DNA from: JBFIHZ01 sp041601535
Lineage (GTDB): Bacteria > Pseudomonadota > Gammaproteobacteria > Xanthomonadales > SZUA-36
Assembly (NCBI GenBank): GCA_041601535.1
Contig: JBFIHZ010000184.1
Span: 1-7,860 of the forward strand
Length of the DNA: 7,860 bases
Direction: 5' to 3'
Position numbers and translations under genes: made by a program
Shown here: positions 1 to 5,882 of the stretch, piece by piece
Layout of the letters: each line of letters opens with the position of its first letter
Numbering within the stretch: the first letter of the stretch is position 1
Notes under the pieces: generated by a model
Seen by the model: only the letters and a program-made list of their open reading frames with translations
The model's database searches: none
Told to the model about the DNA's origin: nothing

Positions 1-469
1 CCGGTGCGGAATGCAATGCTTCAATCAGGTCACTGGCGGAGCGGATTTTCGACTCTGACGGCACCGCCACTACCGTGTTGTCCCGGGTTAATCGGACCAG
101 CGGCAGGGTGTCCAATAGCGATATCGCAGCGCGGTTCTGTACCGCCGCGCCCACGGTGAACATGCCACCGATCAACACAGCATTGTCTTTTCCCACGCTG
201 GATGAAACAAATTGCGCCAGGCCAATTAATCCACCGGCTCCCGGGCTGTACTCTATGGAAACCGAATCGACCAGGCCTTCATGACGTAACGTTTCCGCCA
301 TAGCCTTGGCCGTCAGGTCCCAGCCACCACCACGCTCAGCAGGCACCAGGATAGTTAGTTCAGCGATCGTCTCGGCCGCAAGCAGACAAGGGGCAGATAA
401 TATGGTTATCAATGCCAGCAGCATCAAGCAAAGCGGGGGTAAGTGTCGGTAATTGTGTTGCAGTTTCAT
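1..469 (-). CDS. Second TctC/BUG-type solute-binding protein (C-terminus beyond the left edge)
   Basis: The frame opens with ATG at 469 and stays open for 156 codons to the window edge, so only the N-terminal half is visible. It begins with a basic stretch and a long hydrophobic segment (about residues 11-32) ending in Leu-Ala-Ala, a Sec signal peptide for periplasmic export. The mature part starts with a beta-strand and the loop VPAERGGGWDLTAKAM (residues 42-57), followed by EYSPGAGGLIGLAQF (73-87). These are the two ligand-binding loops of the TctC/BUG family, which capture small carboxylates for tripartite tricarboxylate transporters. The SAPC in the signal has Pro before Cys, so it is not a lipobox. 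It lies 167 bases downstream of tctA. Its GGGWD loop and lack of the Cys pair mark it as a different subtype from the upstream TctC. Only a weak GGAA lies about 11 bases before the start. Family assignment is firm; the ligand is unknown. Confidence 0.88.
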   Translation of the reverse strand, partial: MKLQHNYRHLPPLCLMLLALITILSAPCLLAAETIAELTILVPAERGGGWDLTAKAMAETLRHEGLVDSVSIEYSPGAGGLIGLAQFVSSSVGKDNAVLIGGMFTVGAAVQNRAAISLLDTLPLVRLTRDNTVVAVPSESKIRSASDLIEALHSAP

Positions 470-636
470 AGTTTCAGCTGTTCCGGCTGACTGCCATATT
501 ACCGCAGTTTGTGTTTGACTCAGCGCTCCAAGCCGTCCTTTGAACCTATTCCAGGTCGAGCCATAACCCCAAGCTAACAATTAATGACGAAAGTCCTTAA
601 GCGCACACCCGAAAGCGTTGCAACATTCTGAAACAT

Positions 637-2154
637 TCAAGCACCAATACGCGTTTTCCTGCTCCGGCCTGCCTTTTTCGACCACCGCCACACCAACGGC
701 AATATCAACACCATGGCCGCCATCACCCAAAGGCTCACCGCCAGAGGGCTGCCAAACAGAATGGCTGGATCACCATCGGATATGGACAAGGCCCTGCGCA
801 GGTTCTGCTCCATCAGCTCGGCAAGAACAAACCCCAGAATGATTGGGCCTGTCGGAAAGTCCAGTTTGCGCAGCACGTAACCCACCACCCCGAGAATGAT
901 CATCAGGGTTAAATCAAAACTGGAACTGTGAATACCATAAACCCCGATAAAACTGACGGTGGCGATAAGTGGCACCAGCACTGAGTTCGGAATGGACAGC
1001 ATGCGGGTAAACACACCGATTAGCGGAATGTTCATAATCACCAGCAAAACGTTGGCGATAAACAGAGACGCAATCAACCCCCAGACAATTTCCGGTTTGG
1101 TCTCGAGCAGTAACGGGCCAGGCGTAATATTGTAGAGCGTCAATGCACCCAGCATGACTGCCGTGGTGCCGCTGCCCGGCACGCCAAGCGTCAGCATGGG
1201 TATGAACGAACCACAGGCTGAAGCATTATTGGCTGCTTCCGGCGCAGCAACACCGCGTACATCACCCCGGCCAAATGTTTTCGCCTTGTCTGATATTCGC
1301 TTCTCGGTGGTATAGGCGATCGCGCTTGCCACTGTCGCACCCGCACCAGGCAGTACCCCGATGCCAAAGCCCAGCAGGGCCGACCGCACCATGGTGAATG
1401 CAGACTGGGAAAACTCCCTGGCGTTGAACAGCAGGCGGCCCGATACCTTGACCGCTGCATGTCCCGCCTGGGTATGCTCAAGCATCACCAGCATTTCGCT
1501 GATGGCGAACAACCCGATGACCACCACAATAAATTGCACACCATCGCTGAGATGCAGGCTGCCAAAAGTCAGACGGTATACACCTGTGCCTGAATCAATG
1601 CCCACCATGGCAAGCATCAACCCCATAAAGCAGCCCAGCAAGGCCTTAATGGGCTTGCCCCCCAACATGCCGCCAAGCGTGGCGATGGCGAACACCATCA
1701 GGGCAAAATATTCGGCCGGGCCAAAACTCAAAGCCCAACTGGAAAGCAGCGGGGCAAACAGTGTGATTCCCATGGTCGCCATCAATGCGCCAACGAAGGA
1801 GGATACCGCGGATATGGAAAGCGCCACACCGGCCTGGCCCTGGCGGGCCATTGGGTGGCCATCAACGGTAGTCATGACCGCGCCTGCATCGCCGGGTACG
1901 TTGAGCAGAATGGCTGAAATCCGTCCGCCGTACTCGCACCCCATGTAAACAGCGGCCAACAGGATCAAGGCCGACTCGGGCGGTAAATGCATGGCAAAAG
2001 CAAGCGGCAGCAGGATGGCCACGCCGTTTATGGGCCCGAGCCCCGGAAGCAATCCCAAAACCGTCCCGGCAAAACAACCCAGTGTTGCCAGCGCCAGATT
2101 CAATGGCAGCAGCGCAACCAGAAACCCCTGACCCAGACTTGAGAAATTATCCAT
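637..2154 (-). CDS. tctA: Tripartite tricarboxylate transporter large permease, TctA
   Basis: This is the large inner-membrane subunit of a TctCBA secondary transporter, which imports di- or tricarboxylates delivered by a TctC-type binding protein, driven by an ion gradient. From the ATG at 2154 it has 505 residues, the usual family length, and is hydrophobic throughout, with helices typical of the roughly 12-TM TctA fold. Family signatures are GLLPGLGPINGVAILLPLAF (about residues 34-53), CEYGGRISAILLNVPGDAGA (73-92) and, in the second half, GVLPGAGATVASA and TLGVPGSGTTAVMLGA. The paired LPGLGP/LPGAGA motifs reflect the internal duplication of the family. The tail is strongly basic (WRWSKKAGRSRKTR). 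A TTG codon at 2163, directly abutting the tctB stop and 4 bases after GGAG (2171-2168), could add three residues. I prefer ATG because known TctA proteins, as I recall them, start MDxxxxLGQGF. The identity is very sure; the substrate is not. Confidence 0.96.
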   Translation of the reverse strand: MDNFSSLGQGFLVALLPLNLALATLGCFAGTVLGLLPGLGPINGVAILLPLAFAMHLPPESALILLAAVYMGCEYGGRISAILLNVPGDAGAVMTTVDGHPMARQGQAGVALSISAVSSFVGALMATMGITLFAPLLSSWALSFGPAEYFALMVFAIATLGGMLGGKPIKALLGCFMGLMLAMVGIDSGTGVYRLTFGSLHLSDGVQFIVVVIGLFAISEMLVMLEHTQAGHAAVKVSGRLLFNAREFSQSAFTMVRSALLGFGIGVLPGAGATVASAIAYTTEKRISDKAKTFGRGDVRGVAAPEAANNASACGSFIPMLTLGVPGSGTTAVMLGALTLYNITPGPLLLETKPEIVWGLIASLFIANVLLVIMNIPLIGVFTRMLSIPNSVLVPLIATVSFIGVYGIHSSSFDLTLMIILGVVGYVLRKLDFPTGPIILGFVLAELMEQNLRRALSISDGDPAILFGSPLAVSLWVMAAMVLILPLVWRWSKKAGRSRKTRIGA

Positions 2155-2163
2155 GGCGGGCAA

Positions 2164-2595
2164 TCAGCTCCACAACCTTCCCAACGGCAGACTGACCTCC
2201 AGCACTCGATCAAACAGAAAATAGCCCGCCAAACCGATCAGCAGCGAGGAGATCAACCCGGCCCACCAACGGCCGCCGAACAGCAATGACATGGCAAACA
2301 CCATGCCGACGGTTGCCAGCGGAAACCCGAGCAAGTCGAAGGTGCGTGCGTACAACAGCAACAGCCCAACCAGTGCTGCACCCCTGATGACCTGCCCAAC
2401 GGGCGGCCAGCTTATATCCCTGTCCGGGCGAACCAGCAGATACAGACAACACAACGCCATCAGCAGCGACAGCAGCACCGGAAACGCTTTGGGACCTACC
2501 GGCTCGTAAGCGAAGGGCACACTCAGTTGCCACATTTGCAGCAACACCACGACACAGACCGCCAGACAAGCCAGCGCGAATATTCTGTCACTCAT
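2164..2595 (-). CDS. tctB: Tripartite tricarboxylate transporter small permease, TctB
   Basis: TctB is the small, poorly conserved inner-membrane subunit that works with TctA. From ATG at 2595 it has 143 residues, in the normal range for the family (about 140-160). The sequence shows four hydrophobic segments: FALACLAVCVVVLLQMW near the N-terminus, AFPVLLSLLMALCCLYLLV, a middle segment around VIRGAALVGLLLLYAR, and a long C-terminal region from FPLATVGMVFAMSLLF to LIGLAGYFLF. The EPVGPKAFP turn after the first helix is typical of TctB. The gene sits between tctC and tctA, matching the tctC-tctB-tctA order of characterised systems, with 60 bases to the tctC stop and near-contact with tctA. A GTG at 2634 would add 13 polar residues, but no ribosome binding site precedes it and the extension lacks family character. 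The ATG also has only a weak GGCGGG upstream. Confidence 0.93.
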   Translation of the reverse strand: MSDRIFALACLAVCVVVLLQMWQLSVPFAYEPVGPKAFPVLLSLLMALCCLYLLVRPDRDISWPPVGQVIRGAALVGLLLLYARTFDLLGFPLATVGMVFAMSLLFGGRWWAGLISSLLIGLAGYFLFDRVLEVSLPLGRLWS

Positions 2596-2655
2596 GGCAC
2601 CCGCCCCGAAGGTTCGGGCATCTGAACAGATCACAGGCTGCGAAAGACCGTGCGA

Positions 2656-3774
2656 TCATCTGCTTGCACTGCCAGACTGGCCACTGGTCAGGCCAAACTC
2701 ACCGACCAATTTCCGGAAATGAACCATACGGTCTTTGATCTCTGCGTCCAACGCGATTCCGGTCTTGGCGTACGGAAACATGCCCATTTCCTGACGCATC
2801 GCATCGAACCTCGGGTCTGACATCATCGAATTGAAAGTCTGCACCCACCAGAAGTACTGGGCATCACTTACTTCCGGGCCAGTGTAGAAGCCACGCATGA
2901 TGGGCCAGATGACATCGTAGCCCTGTTCACTGGCGGTGGGCACATCAGCATAAGGCGCAGACAGTCGTTCACCGGACATCACCGCCAGAACACGCAATCG
3001 CCCGCTCTCGAGTAATCCCTGAACCTCGGAAATATCTCCCGAATAGACTTGAATATGACCGCCCAGCAGCGCGATCTGCGCTTCACCACCGCCTTCAAAC
3101 GGAACATACCGCATGGCGCGATAATCGATTCCCGCCTCACGCGCAATGACCACGCTTTTCATCCAGTCCTGGCTGCCCACGGTACCACCGGCGCCGAATA
3201 CCACGTCAGTGGGGTCAACACGCAATGCATCTACAAGCTGCTGGAGATTCTGAAACGGGGAATCGCTGCGCACTGCCAGCATGCCATAATCAATGCCACT
3301 GGCCGCCACCCACCGAACATCATCTTCCGTATAGCGGCCAAACTTGCCCTGCGCAAGATTCAGCAAGGAGCCACCGGAAAAAGCCACGATGAGATTCGGG
3401 TCATCCGCTCGCTGTGCCACTATGGTATTCATCGCAACTGCGCCGATGCCACCCGGCTGATAGGTCACACGCATCGGCTTGGTGAGCAACTCCAGATCCA
3501 TCAAGCCCTTTTGCGCGAGCTTGCATGTCAAATCGAAACCACCGCCGGGTTTTGATGGTGCGATACATTCCGGCCTGCCGGGGCTGAAGGATTGCGCCGT
3601 CGCACCACTATCCGGTGCCGTGCCGTCACAGGCGGTGAGGAACAGGAGCAAAGCACAGATAAAAGCACGTCCTGCCCACGCCAGTTCATATCGCGTCGGT
3701 GGACGTTGACTCAACAAACCTGCTTGACCACTGACCAACGGAATAGACAGATACCACCGCCTGTCAGCGCTCAC
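2656..3774 (-). CDS. tctC: TctC-type tricarboxylate-binding lipoprotein
   Basis: This is the extracytoplasmic binding subunit of the TctCBA transporter. Numbering from GTG 3774 (372 aa), a hydrophobic stretch around AFICALLLFLTAC ends in the lipobox LTAC with Cys49, so the protein is probably lipid-anchored. The mature part carries PECIAPSKPGGGFDLTCKLA (68-87), YQPGGIGAVAMN, LLNLAQGKFGRY, FGAGGTVGSQDWM and EGGGEAQIALLGGHIQVYSGD. These match, as I recall them, the citrate-type TctC proteins of Pseudomonas, including a Cys pair (C70, C84) flanking the ligand loop. The start is uncertain. ATG at 3867 has no visible ribosome binding site and gives an unlikely leader. GTG 3774 follows AGGAGG by 9 bases but gives a 48-residue leader. 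TTG 3714 would give a normal 28-residue lipoprotein signal but has only a weak AGG. Family is sure; citrate as substrate is inference. Confidence 0.93.
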   Translation of the reverse strand: MSADRRWYLSIPLVSGQAGLLSQRPPTRYELAWAGRAFICALLLFLTACDGTAPDSGATAQSFSPGRPECIAPSKPGGGFDLTCKLAQKGLMDLELLTKPMRVTYQPGGIGAVAMNTIVAQRADDPNLIVAFSGGSLLNLAQGKFGRYTEDDVRWVAASGIDYGMLAVRSDSPFQNLQQLVDALRVDPTDVVFGAGGTVGSQDWMKSVVIAREAGIDYRAMRYVPFEGGGEAQIALLGGHIQVYSGDISEVQGLLESGRLRVLAVMSGERLSAPYADVPTASEQGYDVIWPIMRGFYTGPEVSDAQYFWWVQTFNSMMSDPRFDAMRQEMGMFPYAKTGIALDAEIKDRMVHFRKLVGEFGLTSGQSGSASR

Positions 3775-3955
3775 CGGCGCGAGCCTCCTGGATGCCCATC
3801 CTCCGCCGCACCAGAATTTTTCCGCGACTGCTTTTTTTGGCGGGATAGAGCACGGTAAATGATTCATACATGGTCACCAGCGGTTCACCGCATTTTTGTC
3901 GCGTAGAGCCACCACGCCCTACAGTGCGCTGCTTGGCATTTGCCAGCGCGTACAT
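3764..3955 (-). CDS. Possible small basic protein of 63 aa between the amidohydrolase gene and tctC
   Basis: The start ATG (3955-3953) overlaps the amidohydrolase stop as TAATG, and GGAAG lies 6 bases before it, a good arrangement for coupled translation. The ORF ends with TGA at 3766-3764, overlapping the likely GTG start of tctC by 11 bases, so it fills a region that would otherwise be about 180 noncoding bases inside the operon. The product is basic, with clusters such as KKSSRGK and VRRRMG (about residues 40-54), one Cys, no signal peptide and no membrane segment. I recognise no family. Counter-evidence: Arg codons AGG and CGG and the Gly codon GGA are over-represented near its end, and the AGGAGG that serves tctC lies within it, so part of the frame may be open by chance. 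Either a real small gene or a leader/spacer. Confidence 0.38.
   Translation of the reverse strand: MYALANAKQRTVGRGGSTRQKCGEPLVTMYESFTVLYPAKKSSRGKILVRRRMGIQEARAGER
3784..3789 (-). promoter_or_regulatory. Shine-Dalgarno site AGGAGG that suggests GTG 3774 as the tctC start
   Basis: The minus strand reads AGGAGG at 3789-3784, a perfect anti-16S match and the strongest such site noticed in the intergenic stretches. It is followed 9 bases later by an in-frame GTG (3774) of tctC. The more upstream ATG at 3867 has no comparable site. The resulting leader is long for a lipoprotein, so a downstream TTG start (3714) is not excluded. Confidence 0.6.
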
Positions 3956-5781
3956 TAATTGCTTCCATTCGACATTTCGCTGGCTGCAATTTCGGCACTC
4001 TTCGCAGCATGCTTATATTCATCACCAGAACGATAGACAATGTCACCATTGAACATAGTCATTTCGACCGATGTCTGTAGCAGCGCTTCCACCGGTTCAG
4101 CCAGTATGTTTCTTGAAAGAACTACGAGATCGGCAAGTTTGCCTTCAGTTAATGAACCCTTGATTTTTTCTTCGCGCGCTGCAGTGGCCGGATTGATGGT
4201 GTAAGCAATCAAGCCCTCTTCAACCGTTATGGATTCATTGCGGTGCCACGCAGCCTCGGGCGGTTCATGTGGCTCGCGCCGCTCCACTGCCAGGAAAATG
4301 TTCATTAAAGGATTTAACGGTTTTTCATTGTCCTTGTAGTAAGACCCGGGCCAATCCGAAACCAGGTTGATGCGCATACCATTTTGAATGAGGGTGCGGC
4401 CCGGAAAGGCCCTTTCCGAAACCTGCGAACCAAATTTGTCTGCCACCTCGTGCATATCGTGAATCATGTGTATCGGCGTTAGGTCAGCGAAGGCCTTGCT
4501 GGCACCCGCACGCTTGATGTCATCCAAGCGGGGGTATTCCAGATGAATTAACCGCATTCGCCGCTCGCGGGTACCGTTAATGCGCTCCGCATCTTCCATC
4601 CAGTCCAGGTATAGCGATGTAGCCTTATCACCAATTTGATGTGTTGCCATATCAAAGCCCAGCGCATCAGCCCCGATAAAGTTGTCACGCATCCGCTCAG
4701 GTGAGAAAACTCGAAAGGTAAAGTTTCCTGAGTAATCAGGGTTTCTGGAATAAGGCTCAAACATCAGCGAGCCGTCAATAAATGATTTGAGTCCGCCATA
4801 GCCCAGCAGCGCATCCCCCGAATCAGGCGTGATTCCGAAATCGCCAAGCCGGTCCCAGCTCTGCAGGGTCAGCAATGCGTGCACCCTAACCGTCAGCGCC
4901 CCCGCTTCTCTCAGCTGCTTGAAAATCCGGATATCGCTGGCACTGCGCTCTACATGGGCATGATAGAGCTTTTGCTGTGAAACCTCGTCGATACGGCTGA
5001 TGTCATGAATACCGGTAATGCCGTAACTGTTGAGTTCATGCACCAGCGCACGCGCAGCGATGAGGGTTTTCGCCATCGAAGGAGGCGGTAATGCCCGGAA
5101 CGCACGATCGCCAGCGCGATACCAGAGCATGCCGGTAAGCTCTCCGGTATCAGCGTCCCGATCGTAGCGGCCTCCGGATGGGTCCGGGGTAAAGCGGGTT
5201 ATGCGCAATAACTTCAATGCTTGCGAATTGGCAAAATAATGCCCATCGTGACGCTTGAATAAAACCGGGTGCTGTGGACTCACGGCATCGATATCAGCCA
5301 ATGTCGGCGTGAACGCGACGAAAGAGTCATTGCCTTTAAGCCGCTCTTTCCTCGCCACCATCTCGCCCCAGTCACCACCGGTGATCCACATTCCAGGTGG
5401 AACTCGATCGACCGCCTCCTGCAGACGTTCCAGCATCAATTCCTGCGAGTCAACATGCATCAAAAGCGCTTCAAAGAACCATTCGGTAGCATTTTCGAAA
5501 TGGGTGTGACCGTCGATAAACCCCGGGACTACCATCTTTCCGCTCAGGTCCACCAAAGTGGTAGAGTCACCTTGAAGCTTTAACACTTCGCTGTTTGAGC
5601 CCACACGCGCAATTCGCTCGCCTTTTACCGCCACTGCTTCAGCGGTGGGTTTGTTTACATCGGCCGTCCAGACTGATGTGTTGAAGAAAATAATATCGGC
5701 TGTCTCATTTTCCGCAGCAGTCAGAACAGGGCAGATTATCGCGCCCAGCAAATACATTAAGACCGGTTTTAATCGCACCAT
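3955..5781 (-). CDS. Exported YtcJ-like metal-dependent amidohydrolase (amidohydrolase family 3)
   Basis: This 608-aa protein belongs to the YtcJ/NfdA branch of the amidohydrolase superfamily, which hydrolyses amide or related C-N bonds with active-site metal. Residues 1-23 form a Sec signal peptide (hydrophobic core followed by LTAA), so it should act in the periplasm. The N-terminal beta-sandwich ends in VPGFIDGHTHF (85-95) with the metal-ligand pair H92/H94. Later landmarks are GITGIHDI (254-261), LKSFIDGSLM (331-340; K332 and the DGS motif), HQIGDKA (381-387), RLIHLE with H413, and SDWP with D476. A second sandwich strand follows GKLADLVVLSRNIL (547-560), a standard closing motif. ATG 5781 has GGAG 8 bases upstream. 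The ligand-side sequences differ from the common HAIGDRA and RIEH forms, so the substrate may be unusual. The gene is 101 bases downstream of the receptor gene and overlaps the next ORF. Its specificity cannot be predicted. Confidence 0.92.
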   Translation of the reverse strand: MVRLKPVLMYLLGAIICPVLTAAENETADIIFFNTSVWTADVNKPTAEAVAVKGERIARVGSNSEVLKLQGDSTTLVDLSGKMVVPGFIDGHTHFENATEWFFEALLMHVDSQELMLERLQEAVDRVPPGMWITGGDWGEMVARKERLKGNDSFVAFTPTLADIDAVSPQHPVLFKRHDGHYFANSQALKLLRITRFTPDPSGGRYDRDADTGELTGMLWYRAGDRAFRALPPPSMAKTLIAARALVHELNSYGITGIHDISRIDEVSQQKLYHAHVERSASDIRIFKQLREAGALTVRVHALLTLQSWDRLGDFGITPDSGDALLGYGGLKSFIDGSLMFEPYSRNPDYSGNFTFRVFSPERMRDNFIGADALGFDMATHQIGDKATSLYLDWMEDAERINGTRERRMRLIHLEYPRLDDIKRAGASKAFADLTPIHMIHDMHEVADKFGSQVSERAFPGRTLIQNGMRINLVSDWPGSYYKDNEKPLNPLMNIFLAVERREPHEPPEAAWHRNESITVEEGLIAYTINPATAAREEKIKGSLTEGKLADLVVLSRNILAEPVEALLQTSVEMTMFNGDIVYRSGDEYKHAAKSAEIAASEMSNGSN

Positions 5782-5789
5782 TTACAGAA

Positions 5790-5793
5790 CTCC
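5790..5793 (-). promoter_or_regulatory. Ribosome binding site of the amidohydrolase gene
   Basis: The minus strand reads GGAG 8 bases before the ATG at 5781. It supports that start, which also gives an ordinary Sec signal peptide. The rest of the 101-base gap to the receptor stop shows no convincing promoter. Confidence 0.6.
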
Positions 5794-5882
5794 ATTCAGG
5801 CCATGTGATCCGGCCAGTGATCTCCTGGACAGCCTGGCAACAATCACCCGCCCTGCTGACTCCTCGTCACAAGGTATTTGCC

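Noticed and set aside
622..638. AACATTC repeated at a 10-base offset at the end of tctA
   Set aside because: Two 7-base copies are too short and few to indicate an operator or repeat element.
1361..1948. 195-aa open frame on the plus strand
   Set aside because: It lies wholly inside tctA on the opposite strand, its translation resembles no family, and tctA has strong signatures along the same bases.
2605..2618. Inverted repeat CCCGAA-GG-TTCGGG just upstream of tctB as a terminator or attenuator
   Set aside because: Only about 5 bp of stem with a 4-base loop and no U-tract; it lies between two genes that must function together.
2632..2634. GTG 2634 as the tctB start
   Set aside because: No ribosome binding site and a polar leader before the first membrane helix; the ATG at 2595 fits the family better.
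3049..3555. 168-aa open frame on the plus strand
   Set aside because: It is antisense to the conserved ligand-binding part of tctC; a shadow of codon bias.
3865..3867. ATG 3867 as the tctC start
   Set aside because: It would add a 31-residue leader ahead of the GTG at 3774, with no ribosome binding site seen; a strong AGGAGG lies in front of GTG 3774 instead. Not fully excluded.
5799..5815. GGCC-9-GGCC inverted repeat as a terminator after the receptor gene
   Set aside because: A 4-bp stem with no following U-run; more likely chance.
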